Of a stretch of 39,232 bases of DNA, positions 6,953 to 16,049 are shown piece by piece. How positions within the stretch are numbered: position 1 is the stretch's first letter; each line of letters opens with the position of its first letter. Position numbers and translations under genes: made by a program. Source of the DNA: Bryobacteraceae bacterium (GTDB lineage: Bacteria; Acidobacteriota; Terriglobia; Bryobacterales; Bryobacteraceae); contig JACZJQ010000173.1 of NCBI GenBank assembly GCA_014860455.1, forward strand, positions 1-39,232, read 5' to 3'. Under the pieces are notes generated by a model. That model searched no databases and was not told the DNA's origin. It saw only the letters and a list, made by a program, of their open reading frames with translations.

Positions 6953-9900
6953 AGCTCGCCATCGTGGGTCTCTTCTGCACCGGAACCCTGTCAGCCCAGA
7001 TTTCGTCGGGGACACTACAGGGCGAGGTGAAGGATTCGGCGCAGGGGCTGATGGATGGGGCGCAGGTAACAGCGCGAAGCCGGGAGATGGGATTCACTCG
7101 CAGCGCCTTCACCGGCAGCGCCGGGGTTTACCGTATGGAGAACCTGGCCCCGGGCACATACGCGGTGACAGCCTCGCGGCCGGGCTTTGAAACGGCCAGG
7201 GCGGCGGAAGTACTGGTTGAAGTGAACGGAAGGACACGCCTGGACTTCGAACTTTCTCCAGGGGATGCGCGCGTGACGGTGGAGGTGACTGCGATAACCT
7301 CGGCGCTACAAACGGACGAATCGTCTTCCGGCTACCTGATGGGCGAGGCAGCGCTGTTGTCGCTACCGCTTGTTGGAAGGAACATCGTCTCGCTAGTCAC
7401 TGTGGGTCCGGGCGCTATACCACGGCAACTGGGTGGATTCACACACGACACCATCAACGACGTGCAGGGCAACCGTGGCACAGTGGCTCTCAACAACCCC
7501 ATCCACGGGGGACGGTCAACGATGAACGCCTATCTGATGGACGGGGTGAGCAACACGGATCGCAACGTGTACGCGATAGCCGTCATTCCGCCCATCGAGA
7601 GCGTGCAGGAATTCCGTGTGCAGTCATCGCTGGGGCAGGCTGAGTTCGCCAACGCGGGGGGAGGCGTGGTGGACGTGGTGACGCGCGCGGGGAGCGCGGA
7701 CACGCACGGGAGCCTGTACGAGTACCTGCGCAATGAGGCCGCCGACGCCCGCGGCTTCTTCGACGACCCGCGACTACCCAGCCCGGTTTTCAGGCAGAAT
7801 CAGTTCGGCGGCACCCTGGGCGGAAGACTGCCGGTGCCGGCCACGTTCTTCTTCGGCGCATACGATGGCGTGCGCGCGCGGTCGGCCGCATCAACGCTGC
7901 ACCTATTTCCCGGCGCGGCGTTGCGGTCCGGCGACTTCGAGGGCAGGAATGCGCTTTTCGATCCCCTCGGCGGAAACGGCGGTAGGCGTGTACCGTTAGC
8001 AGGAAATCAGATCCCCACCTCGCGCATCGACGCGGCGGCCCGCAGATACATCGAAGGCTACCTGCCGCTGCCAAACCGGCCCGAGGGAACGACGAACTAC
8101 CTGGATGCGACACCCAACGAGCAGGAGAACGACAGCGGCACCATTCGAATCGACCATCAACTGAAGGATCGGAGTTCGCTATTCGGCCGCTACGCCATCA
8201 ACGGGGAGCGCGGCCGCCTGGCCGGTGCGTTTCCGGAGAGGCCGAGCCTTGAGCGGCTCCGGGCGCAACAGGCGGTGCTCGGCTACACTCGCGCGGGCCG
8301 GAACTGGGTGAACGACGCGCGTGTGTCGTTCACGCGGCTGCGCGTGTTCAATACCCCGGAGAGCGCGTTCCAGACCGACGTTATGGCGGAACTGGGAATC
8401 GGAGGGTTTGGGTCGGACCCGTTCTACTACGGCCTGCCGCACTTCCTCGTGACGAACTTCGAAACCGTCCTCGATGCGACGACACTGCCACAGGTGCAGC
8501 GAGACAATCTCTGGGAATTCTCCGACAGTTACTCGCGGGTGGATGGGCGCCATCAATGGAAGGTAGGGGTTCAGTGGATTTACTTCCAGCTTAACTACCT
8601 GCAGAGCCGGTTTCCACGCGGGTTGTACCAATTCACCGGGACGTTCACGAGCGATTCCTCGCGTCCCGGAGAAACGGGCGATCCGTTTGCGGACTTCCTG
8701 CTGGGTTTCCCGCAATCGACGCGGCGTAGCACCGGCGACGCGACTGCGCATATGCGCCAAGAGACGTTCGCTGCGTTCGTGCAGGACGATTGGCGGATCA
8801 ACAGCCGGCTGACGCTGAACCTCGGGCTGCGATATGAGTATTTCGACCCATATAGCGAGAAACGCGGGCGCTTCCTGAACCTCGACTACAGCACGCTCCC
8901 CGGGCCTCCACGGTTGGTGCGGGAAGCGCGCGCCGTGGAACCGGACCGGAACAACCTGGCCCCGCGGGTGGGCCTCGTGTGGCGGGTTCAGGACATGTTC
9001 GGCCGCGACACTCGGGCTGTCTTCCGCGCCGGCTACGGCGTTTACTACGCCCCTGAGATCGCCGCGGAGACCTACGACCTGGTGCGGAACGCCCTGCAGA
9101 ACGAGCAGAACGAGACGACAGGCCTTGTGCCGCTGCTCACAATCGAGCAGGGCTTTCCCCGGAACGGCAAGCTGGGGCTGCCCAGCTACTTCGGGATGGA
9201 CCGCGGCGCGCGCACGCCGTACATGCAGCAATGGAGCGCGGGCGTGCAGCGGGAACTTGGGGGCCGGGCGGTGCTCGACATCTCGTATCTGGGGACAAAA
9301 GGCACTAAACTCGGCCGCTTCCGGCGCTTCAACACGCCCTTGCATGTCGAAACGGGGGAGAACCTCGACCCGCGCCCGGGCGAGTTGCAGTCGCTTAGGA
9401 CGTTTCCCGAACTGGGGCCGCTGTTCCAGCGACAGCACATCTCGAGTTCCTCTTATCATGCACTGCAGGTTCGCGCCGAAAAGCGCTTCTCGCGCGGCTT
9501 TTCGTTCCTGTTCGGATATGTGTGGTCCAAGTCGATTGATGACTCCGATGCGGTGACGGTGGGCCTATTCGACAGCGTTGGCGCCCAGGACGAGCGGAAC
9601 CTGCGGCTGGAACGTGGGCTGTCCTTATTCAACTCGGGCAGGCGCCTGAGCGGCGGGTTCACGTGGGATCTGCCAAAGCCGAACTGGATGGGGGTCTTGC
9701 TCCGGGGCTGGCAGACCAGTGGAATCGTCACACTGCAGGATGGAACACCGCTGAACCCGGTCTACTTCGCCGCCGATTACGCAAACTCGGGGACGCCGAA
9801 CCGGCCGAATGTCGTACCCGGACAGAAGGCGATGCTCCCCTCGGCGGCACGAAGCGCTGAACGCTACTTCAATACTGATGCGTACTCAACGCCCGCGCCT

Positions 9901-10152
9901 TACACTTTTGGTAACGCCGGGCGCAACACGCTGCCGGGGCCCGGGAACGCGGTGGTGGATGTCGCTCTGCAGCGGCGCTTTCAGTTGGACGCACGCTGGT
10001 CGCTGGCCTTCCGCGCGGAGGCATTCAACGCGCTCAACCATCCGAATATCGGAATCCCGATTCCATTTGCAGACTTCGGCCCGTTCTTCGGCCGTATCGC
10101 CTCCTCTGGGAAGCCGCGGAGATTCCAGTTTGCGGCGCGTCTCGATTTCTGA
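6949..10152 (+). CDS. Oar-like TonB-dependent outer-membrane receptor
   Basis: A 1067-residue outer-membrane protein of the large Oar/CarboxypepD_reg type common in Acidobacteriota. Residues 1-16 form a short signal peptide (MKLAIVGLFCTGTLSA). A carboxypeptidase-regulatory-like beta-sandwich follows at about 20-100 (GTLQGEVKDS to the GTYAVTASRPGFET region), then a plug region near 110-230 (LPLVGRNIVSLVTVGPGA, STMNAYLMDGVSN). The rest is a long beta-barrel with alternating aromatic strands and the usual C-terminal Phe (FAARLDF). Such receptors take up or export large substrates using TonB energy, or act as surface scaffolds. The GTG start overlaps the kinase stop, and its stop overlaps the next ATG (TGATG), so it is the middle gene of a tightly coupled trio. 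Its cargo is unknown; context suggests a product modified by the flanking kinase and nucleotidyltransferase. Confidence 0.92.
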   Translation: MKLAIVGLFCTGTLSAQISSGTLQGEVKDSAQGLMDGAQVTARSREMGFTRSAFTGSAGVYRMENLAPGTYAVTASRPGFETARAAEVLVEVNGRTRLDFELSPGDARVTVEVTAITSALQTDESSSGYLMGEAALLSLPLVGRNIVSLVTVGPGAIPRQLGGFTHDTINDVQGNRGTVALNNPIHGGRSTMNAYLMDGVSNTDRNVYAIAVIPPIESVQEFRVQSSLGQAEFANAGGGVVDVVTRAGSADTHGSLYEYLRNEAADARGFFDDPRLPSPVFRQNQFGGTLGGRLPVPATFFFGAYDGVRARSAASTLHLFPGAALRSGDFEGRNALFDPLGGNGGRRVPLAGNQIPTSRIDAAARRYIEGYLPLPNRPEGTTNYLDATPNEQENDSGTIRIDHQLKDRSSLFGRYAINGERGRLAGAFPERPSLERLRAQQAVLGYTRAGRNWVNDARVSFTRLRVFNTPESAFQTDVMAELGIGGFGSDPFYYGLPHFLVTNFETVLDATTLPQVQRDNLWEFSDSYSRVDGRHQWKVGVQWIYFQLNYLQSRFPRGLYQFTGTFTSDSSRPGETGDPFADFLLGFPQSTRRSTGDATAHMRQETFAAFVQDDWRINSRLTLNLGLRYEYFDPYSEKRGRFLNLDYSTLPGPPRLVREARAVEPDRNNLAPRVGLVWRVQDMFGRDTRAVFRAGYGVYYAPEIAAETYDLVRNALQNEQNETTGLVPLLTIEQGFPRNGKLGLPSYFGMDRGARTPYMQQWSAGVQRELGGRAVLDISYLGTKGTKLGRFRRFNTPLHVETGENLDPRPGELQSLRTFPELGPLFQRQHISSSSYHALQVRAEKRFSRGFSFLFGYVWSKSIDDSDAVTVGLFDSVGAQDERNLRLERGLSLFNSGRRLSGGFTWDLPKPNWMGVLLRGWQTSGIVTLQDGTPLNPVYFAADYANSGTPNRPNVVPGQKAMLPSAARSAERYFNTDAYSTPAPYTFGNAGRNTLPGPGNAVVDVALQRRFQLDARWSLAFRAEAFNALNHPNIGIPIPFADFGPFFGRIASSGKPRRFQFAARLDF

Positions 10153-12557
10153 TGCCTCCCGTGCCTGACAGCATCCGAGCAGTAGTCGATGCGCTTCACT
10201 TCCGCGCGCCTCGCAGGGAGAGGCTAGCCGCCCTCAGCCCCGCGGAATGGGCCGAAGCGCTGGCCTTCTGCGACCGAACCCAGTTGACGCTGGTGTTGCT
10301 GCTGCGATGTGAAGGCCACCTGCCGCCAGAGATCAAGTCGCGCATCGAGGCCAACCTGGCGGCCAACCAGCTTCGCTTCGGGCGCCTCTTGGAGACGTAC
10401 GGCGAAGCCGGGTCAGCCCTGCGCCGCGCGCAAATCCCGTATGTTGTGCTGAAGGGCTTCTCGCAGAGCCCGTGGTTTGGCGGCGACGCCGCGGCACGGA
10501 TCCAATACGATCTCGACCTGCTCTGTCCTCCCGATGATATTTGGCGGGCGCGCGACTGCATGCTGGAGTTGGGCTATCAACCGGTGCGCGGCTCTGAGCG
10601 CTTCCCGACAGACCATCTGCCCGTCATGGTGCGAAAGACCGGCTACGAATGGAACGGCGACTATTTCGACCCTCGGATTCCCGTGAGCATAGACCTGCAC
10701 TTTCGGCTCTGGGACCGGCAGACCGAGCGGTTCGAGCCAGGGGGCGTGGGCTCATTCTGGGGCCGGAGAGTACTGGATCGTTTGGAGTGTGGAGAGTTCC
10801 CGGCACTGCATCCGGCGGATCGCTTGGGTTATGCGTGTCTCCACTTGCTGCGACATCTACTGCGAGGAAGCCTGCGGCCCTATCACGTCTATGAGATCGC
10901 CTGGCTGCTGGAGCACCGCGAGGGCGATACCCGCTTCTGGACGGAGTGGCGCGAGTTGCACGGCGCAGATCTCAGGCGGGTGGAGGCCATCTGCTTCGCG
11001 CTATGCGAGAAGTGGTTCGGCTGCCGCATGGCTGAAGCGGCCGGCGAGGAGGTCAGCGCACTGCCGCGGGACTGCCGCGCGTGGCTTGACGAGTACGGAG
11101 ATGCCCCTCTGGAAGGGCTCTTTGTGCCGAATAAGCACGAACTTTGGCTGCATTTGGGGTTGGTGGGATCAGGGCGCGACCGCGCAGCAGTGGTTCTTCG
11201 CCGGCTGCTGCCTGTCAAGTTTCCTGGGCACGTGGATTCCGTGCTGGTGCCGGAGCAGCAACTGACCGTCTGGTTGCGGATCCGCAGGCAATGGCGCTAC
11301 TGGCGTTTTGTCCTCGGGCGCATGGTGCACCATGGACGCGCGCTGCCGTCTGTGCTCGCGCATGGCACGGCCTGGCTCGCTCACCGCGCAGGGCTTGATC
11401 GGCGGTTTTTCCGCTTTCTGAGCGCGGCGTGGCTTTACGAACTGGGGATGTTCGTATTCGTGCTGCTCTATAACCTGCACCTCATCGACCTGGGCTACCG
11501 CGAGGATTTTCTGGGCCAGGTGACCAGCGCGCAAACCGTGGGCAGCTTGGCCGGCGCACTGCCCGCGGGCGTCCTGGTTCAACGGGCAGGCATAGGCCGT
11601 ATGTTGAGCGTGGCATTCGTACTGCTGGGCTCCCTATTCGCATTGCGAACCGTGGTTACAGGGCGGGTGACGCTACTGGCATTGGCATTCGCCGGCGGCA
11701 TGGTGTTTTCGGCGTTTATGGTGGCGTTTGCGCCAGCCATCGCAAGGATGACGCGGCCGGAGAGCCGTCCACTCGGCTACGGGATTTTCTTCTCTTCCGG
11801 AATCGCGCTCGGTATCGTTGGCGGGGTGCTGGGAGGGCGGCTGCCGGGATGGATGTCGGGCGTGGGATTGCAGGGGACGCAGGCGGCGCTGCTGGCCTCC
11901 TGCGCGCTCATTGCACTGGCCGCGTGGCCGGTGTCGAGTCTGCGGCTGCCGCCAGTGGATCAGCCAGCGCAGAAACTGTATCCGCGCAACCCAATACTGT
12001 GGCGGCTTTTGGCAGTGATTGCGGTGTGGAACCTGGCGACCGGATCGTTCAATCCCTTCTTCAACGCGTTCTTCGCCGATCACATGGGGACGGGCGTGGA
12101 AAGGCTTGGGACCATTTTTTCGATCTCGCAGCTTGCGCAGGTAGCAGCCATGTTGAGTGCACCCTGGGTGCTGCGCAGGTTCGGACTGGTGGGAGGGATC
12201 GTGTGCATGCAGGTGGCGACGGGGGTCGCCCTGGCGGGGCTGGCTGCCGGGCCTGGCGCATCCGCGGCCGCCGCCATTTACGTTGGATATATGGCATTCC
12301 AGTGGATGTCGGAACCGGGCATCTACAGCGCTCTAATGAATCCGCTGAAACCGGCTGAGATGGGCGGCGCGGCCGCGTTGAACATGGTGGTGACCCTGGC
12401 GGCACAAGCAATCGCAGCGTCCGTGGCGGGAGTGGTGATCACCAGACTCGGTTACCCGGCCTTGCTGATGCCGGCCGGTGCGGTGGCCGTGTTGGCCGGC
12501 CTGTTGTTCTGGTTTCTGCTGCGCAAGACAGCCTCCTCCATCAGTGCCAGCACCTGA
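10152..12557 (+). CDS. Fusion of PF14907-type nucleotidyltransferase and MFS transporter
   Basis: An 801-residue two-part protein. Residues 1 to about 390 match the uncharacterised nucleotidyltransferase family PF14907 (polymerase-beta fold). Its marks are VVLKG at 98-102, the metal-binding YDLDLL at 119-124 (Asp120, Asp122), a third acidic residue in VSIDLHFRLWD (Asp181), and helical His/Trp-rich segments after it. From about 423 to the end there are 11-12 hydrophobic helices of a major facilitator superfamily permease (FLSAAWLYELGMFVFVLLYN onward), with the half-molecule break near 590-620 (PVDQPAQKLYPRNPILW). The reading frame is continuous, with no sign of an assembly join. It starts one base inside the receptor stop (TGATG). 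The permease could export a product nucleotidylated by the N-terminal domain; this is inference. Its last 106 bp overlap the convergent glycosyltransferase gene. Confidence 0.85.
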   Translation: MPPVPDSIRAVVDALHFRAPRRERLAALSPAEWAEALAFCDRTQLTLVLLLRCEGHLPPEIKSRIEANLAANQLRFGRLLETYGEAGSALRRAQIPYVVLKGFSQSPWFGGDAAARIQYDLDLLCPPDDIWRARDCMLELGYQPVRGSERFPTDHLPVMVRKTGYEWNGDYFDPRIPVSIDLHFRLWDRQTERFEPGGVGSFWGRRVLDRLECGEFPALHPADRLGYACLHLLRHLLRGSLRPYHVYEIAWLLEHREGDTRFWTEWRELHGADLRRVEAICFALCEKWFGCRMAEAAGEEVSALPRDCRAWLDEYGDAPLEGLFVPNKHELWLHLGLVGSGRDRAAVVLRRLLPVKFPGHVDSVLVPEQQLTVWLRIRRQWRYWRFVLGRMVHHGRALPSVLAHGTAWLAHRAGLDRRFFRFLSAAWLYELGMFVFVLLYNLHLIDLGYREDFLGQVTSAQTVGSLAGALPAGVLVQRAGIGRMLSVAFVLLGSLFALRTVVTGRVTLLALAFAGGMVFSAFMVAFAPAIARMTRPESRPLGYGIFFSSGIALGIVGGVLGGRLPGWMSGVGLQGTQAALLASCALIALAAWPVSSLRLPPVDQPAQKLYPRNPILWRLLAVIAVWNLATGSFNPFFNAFFADHMGTGVERLGTIFSISQLAQVAAMLSAPWVLRRFGLVGGIVCMQVATGVALAGLAAGPGASAAAAIYVGYMAFQWMSEPGIYSALMNPLKPAEMGGAAALNMVVTLAAQAIAASVAGVVITRLGYPALLMPAGAVAVLAGLLFWFLLRKTASSISAST

Positions 12558-13594
12558 TCCCGGTACCGCTCCACCGTGTAGCGCTGTTCCCAGAGGTCGC
12601 GGGCGGCGCTTGCCACAGGGGCGAGGCGTCCGGGAGCGTCGAGCAGTTCTCGAAGGCAGCCCGCCAGCGAGGATGCGGATGGTTCGCTGACCAGAAACCC
12701 GGTCCGGCCGTGCGTGATGAGTTCGGGGATCGCTCCGGCAGCGAAGGCCACCACAGGCACGCCGGCGCTGAAGGCCTCCACGACGACGCGGGAAAACGCT
12801 TCATTCGGACCCGAAGGCACAACCAGGATGTCCACTGTCCGTAATGCCTCGGCAGGCGTCTCCCGGCTGGTGAACTCGATGGGCAGCCCTGCGGCTTGCC
12901 GCCGCACCTCATCGGCATATGCCGGATCCGCCAGCACAGCTTGGCCGCAAATGACGAACCGGCAAGCGGATTCCGGCCTGGCGAGCATCCTGACCGCTTC
13001 AACGAATTCGCGCTGGCCCTTCTCCGGTGCGATTCTCCCGATGACGCCGACTCGGAGTGGCGGGGAAGCTCCCCAGGGACGGTAGCCCAGGTCCTCGGTG
13101 CCATTGGGGACGATGTGCGGGGCGCATATGCCGCGCAGCGATTGAGCCACGAACTGCGAGGCGGCCAGCACGGTGGCGCGGCGCGTGGCGCGCTTCACCA
13201 GCCACCGCTCAGGTGTTCGCGAGAGGACACTGTGCGCGTGGAACAGCAGAGGCGCGCCCGACAGGCTTGCGGCTGGTAGCACACGGGGCCCGTTGGCATA
13301 GACTAGATCGATGGAACAGGCGGCAACCATACGCCTGAGCCGCATCGCCGCGCGAGGCGTGTCGAGCAGGAAGCGGGCGAAGTCTGCCGGGCTCTTGCGG
13401 CCATAAGCGTATGGGCCGCAGGGGATGCTCTGGACTGGCACGCCGCCCTCCGCCAACCTGCCGATCAGAGGGCCATTGCGGGGCAGTGCGGCGAAGCATC
13501 GCCACCCGCGCTGGCGGGCGCCGGCCAGCACGTCCAGCAGACAGAACTGGGCGCCGCCCATCTCGCTGTACTGATCGACGAATAGGACGTTCAC
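12452..13594 (-). CDS. Family 4 glycosyltransferase
   Basis: A 380-residue GT-B glycosyltransferase of the exopolysaccharide locus, expected to work on the cytoplasmic face of the inner membrane. The N-terminal acceptor domain opens MNVLFVDQYSEMGGAQFCLL, with the Gly-Gly loop at 13-14. The donor domain begins near 180 (LRVGVIGRIAPEKGQREF) and carries the Glu-x7-Glu motif near 265-273 (NEAFSRVVVEAFSAGVPVV), followed by GAIPELI. The ATG at 13594 overlaps the stop of the upstream polymerase gene (ATGA, 4 bp), so it is the last gene of a wzz-wzy-GT operon on the minus strand. Its final 34 codons overlap the convergent MFS end. The residues beyond the last helix (from about 360) are Asn/Ala/Pro-rich and look dispensable. 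Sugar specificity is unknown. Confidence 0.88.
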   Translation of the reverse strand: MNVLFVDQYSEMGGAQFCLLDVLAGARQRGWRCFAALPRNGPLIGRLAEGGVPVQSIPCGPYAYGRKSPADFARFLLDTPRAAMRLRRMVAACSIDLVYANGPRVLPAASLSGAPLLFHAHSVLSRTPERWLVKRATRRATVLAASQFVAQSLRGICAPHIVPNGTEDLGYRPWGASPPLRVGVIGRIAPEKGQREFVEAVRMLARPESACRFVICGQAVLADPAYADEVRRQAAGLPIEFTSRETPAEALRTVDILVVPSGPNEAFSRVVVEAFSAGVPVVAFAAGAIPELITHGRTGFLVSEPSASSLAGCLRELLDAPGRLAPVASAARDLWEQRYTVERYRDQVLALMEEAVLRSRNQNNRPANTATAPAGISKAG

Positions 13595-14970
13595 CGGCGT
13601 TCCACTCGTACAGCTTGTCCCAGGACCCAGAAGTATACGGGCATCACCCGCCAGTAGGTGAGCAGATCACCGGACAGCATCTGAACAAGCTGGCCGGTCC
13701 AGAAGCAGAAGATCCAGGCGCCGAAAAAGCTGTGGCGGGCACGCCATGCGGCATGGAGAATGGCCGCATTCAGGGCTAGAAATGCAGCCAGGCCGGCAAT
13801 GCCTGTCTCCGCGAGCAAGCCGAGATACATGTTGTCGGCGGTGATGGGGCCGCCTGGGAGGTCCGAGTAAGGCAGTGTCTTGTATCCGACACCGAGCAGC
13901 AGATGCCAGGGATGATCGAGGAGAAACCCGCCAAGCCGCTGCCAGCTTTCTAGCCGGCCGGAGAGGACGCTGTTGGGAGAGCTGAAGAAGTACTGCACGG
14001 AGAGCCACAGGCGAAGCATCCATGTCGTGACGAACTGGCTGAACAGGCCAAACGCGAGCAATGCCGTGCCCGCGAAGAAGAGCGCCGCCCGCACCCAGCG
14101 CCGCGCATGGAGGAGCGGCCGGTGCAGGCAGATCATGACTGCGAGAGAAACACCGAGATTCACGAGTGAGGCGCGGGAATAAGAGAGTAGGAGGGCGGTG
14201 GCGAGCAAAGGAACGGCGACAGCGATGGAGAGCCGTGAGACGGGCGTCTCGTGTTTCGGCCGGACCACGCGCAGCGCCGCCATCGTCAGAAAGAACACAC
14301 AAAAGTTGCCGAGAGTGCTGGCCTCGTAGAAGAAACCCTGGGCTCGGCGGAAGACTCCCGTATCGAGCCAGATGAACTGCGCGCCGAAGCCCGCGGGCGC
14401 GGGCCATTGGAATTGGAAATCGAGACAGGCGAACAGCGCGGAGCCGGCAGCCGCCAGAAAGAGCAGGCGCGTGAGTCGGCGCGGGTCGCAAACGGGCCCG
14501 TAGGCGGCGTAGAAATAGACGTAGCAGGCGATTCCGAACAACAGGACGCGCGCGAGGCTGCCGGCTCCGACCGTCCATCCCGAGTAGAGAAACGCCAAGC
14601 CGGTGCTTCCTAGCAGCACCGCAAAGAAGAATGCGAGCGACGCTGGGAGCACGGCCATACGAATGCGCCAGTCCCCCAGGCGGAGAAGACCTGCCGGAAT
14701 CCCGAGGGCTGCAATGAAAACGGCGACATGGGGCCCCGAGTTGCCCAGTGCGACGGGCAAGGGGGGCAGGAGCAGGGCGGCGAGGAAGAACGCGGACAGC
14801 CAGCGCTGGGCATGCAGGAGCACGAACCAGGCCAGCGGAGCGGCCAGCAACAGCACGGCGGCGGCCAGCGCGGCTGGGGAGGGGAGGAGGACGGCGGTCG
14901 CCGCGAGAATCCCGATCAACGCGGGCGGCAACAGGTCTCGCTTATCAATAGCCTGCAAAGCGCTGTTCAC
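13591..14970 (-). CDS. Wzy/O-antigen ligase-like polysaccharide polymerase
   Basis: A 459-residue inner-membrane protein with about 11-12 hydrophobic helices. A periplasmic loop before the last helices carries the Wzy_C/WaaL-type pattern (LLGVGYKTLPYSDLPGG, then the DNMYLGLLAETGIAGLAAF segment). Such proteins polymerise lipid-linked repeat units or ligate them to an acceptor. Because a Wzz-like gene lies immediately upstream, with a 4-bp ATGA overlap at 14967-14970, polymerase is the likelier role. A 4-bp overlap also links it to the glycosyltransferase downstream. The start at 14970 is fixed by this coupling. Polymerases and ligases cannot be told apart from sequence alone. Confidence 0.82.
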   Translation of the reverse strand: MNSALQAIDKRDLLPPALIGILAATAVLLPSPAALAAAVLLLAAPLAWFVLLHAQRWLSAFFLAALLLPPLPVALGNSGPHVAVFIAALGIPAGLLRLGDWRIRMAVLPASLAFFFAVLLGSTGLAFLYSGWTVGAGSLARVLLFGIACYVYFYAAYGPVCDPRRLTRLLFLAAAGSALFACLDFQFQWPAPAGFGAQFIWLDTGVFRRAQGFFYEASTLGNFCVFFLTMAALRVVRPKHETPVSRLSIAVAVPLLATALLLSYSRASLVNLGVSLAVMICLHRPLLHARRWVRAALFFAGTALLAFGLFSQFVTTWMLRLWLSVQYFFSSPNSVLSGRLESWQRLGGFLLDHPWHLLLGVGYKTLPYSDLPGGPITADNMYLGLLAETGIAGLAAFLALNAAILHAAWRARHSFFGAWIFCFWTGQLVQMLSGDLLTYWRVMPVYFWVLGQAVRVERR

Positions 14971-16025
14971 GCGCCGGCCCCGCCGGTTGTTTCCGGACCG
15001 TTGGATCGCCGCTGTTTCATGCTAAAGCCGGCGGCCAGTGAGAGCAGCGATACCGCGAGCGCCAGCATCACGGCGGCGGTGACGATCAATGGGGTTTTGG
15101 GAAAACTGGGCTCCTGCGGGACGGTGCCGGAGTCGATCACCTGGAGGCGCTCGCCGAGCAAGCCGGCATTGCCCTGCAGATTCCGCACGCGCTCACGCGA
15201 GGCCTGCAGGTCGCGGGAGGCGGCGTCGAATTCGAGCTGCAGGGCAGTGCGCCTGACCGTCCGCTGGGCCAGGCTTTCGTTCTTGATCCGGATGCGGCGA
15301 TCCAGCTCAATCGCCTGTGTCTGCAGTTCAGCGGCGCGCCGGGCGAGTGATTCATCGGGGCGTTCCGCCAGATCGGCGCGCGCGTCCAGCAGATCGCGCT
15401 CAACGCTGGTGCGCATATCCATGAGGCTCTCAAGATCGTACTTGATAGCTGCGATCGCCTCCTGGCGGTCTTCCTGGTCGAGGGCGCGCTGAACGGCGGC
15501 AAGTGATTTTTCCGCCGCGTCGAGCTGAGCCTGGCTGCTCGCGACGACATCGTTCTCGGCCCGCCGGCCGGCAGACTCGCTGAGGGCCACGGTCTCGCGC
15601 GCCAAATATGCCGCCAGGGCTGCGGCCTGTTTCGGTTCCGGCAACGAGACGGAGATTTGGAGGATTCTCGTGTCGCGGAGTTTCGACACCTTTAGCACTC
15701 GGCGCTTCAAGGCTTCGATGGACTGATTGGGATCGGTCTTAAGATGGAACTCCTCCACGGCCCGGCGGAAGAGGCTGTCGTTGTCCGCAAAATGCTCATA
15801 GGTCTTGAGCGACTCCAGGTAGACGGGACTCACGGCAATGGCCGCGCGCGGATCGCTGATGGCCGGCGGGTCGATGAGGATACTGGCGGTCGCGGAGTAT
15901 CGCTTGGGAAGCAGCAGGCTTCCTAGGAGCGCTACCGCACCGGCCAAGGCGCAAGCTAGCGCGACGTACCACCACCTGACCCGAAGGTAGGCCATGAACT
16001 CGTAGGGGTCAAACGAGTCAGTCAT
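14967..16025 (-). CDS. Wzz/GumC-like polysaccharide chain-length determinant
   Basis: A 352-residue inner-membrane polysaccharide co-polymerase that sets polymer length with the polymerase. The topology is classic. A short cytoplasmic N-terminus (DSFDPYEFMAYLRVRWWY) leads into a first membrane helix at about 18-40. A large periplasmic domain follows, beginning with the conserved YSATASILIDPP strand; its long coiled-coil (about 140-295) is rich in Ala, Glu, Arg and Leu. A second membrane helix lies at about 310-335, preceded by the Pro-rich PQEPSFPKTP motif. There is no C-terminal tyrosine-kinase domain, so it is the kinase-less form. It is the first gene of the minus-strand wzz-wzy-GT operon and starts only 24 bp from the divergent WaaL-like gene. 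Confidence 0.88.
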   Translation of the reverse strand: MTDSFDPYEFMAYLRVRWWYVALACALAGAVALLGSLLLPKRYSATASILIDPPAISDPRAAIAVSPVYLESLKTYEHFADNDSLFRRAVEEFHLKTDPNQSIEALKRRVLKVSKLRDTRILQISVSLPEPKQAAALAAYLARETVALSESAGRRAENDVVASSQAQLDAAEKSLAAVQRALDQEDRQEAIAAIKYDLESLMDMRTSVERDLLDARADLAERPDESLARRAAELQTQAIELDRRIRIKNESLAQRTVRRTALQLEFDAASRDLQASRERVRNLQGNAGLLGERLQVIDSGTVPQEPSFPKTPLIVTAAVMLALAVSLLSLAAGFSMKQRRSNGPETTGGAGA

Positions 16026-16049
16026 AGCGCCTGCTACTGTAGATCATAC
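16026..16049. promoter_or_regulatory. 24-bp divergent start-to-start gap
   Basis: Only 24 bp separate the start codons of the Wzz-like gene (minus) and the ligase/polymerase-like gene (plus). Neither a full promoter pair nor two ribosome binding sites fit comfortably, so promoters probably sit inside the opposite coding sequence, or the leaders are minimal. No -35/-10 boxes were assigned. Confidence 0.4.

Noticed and set aside
8179-9459. 426-codon minus-strand frame opposite the first Oar-like gene
   Set aside because: Antisense to a clearly conserved receptor; composition rich in Arg, His and Pro with no domain signal.
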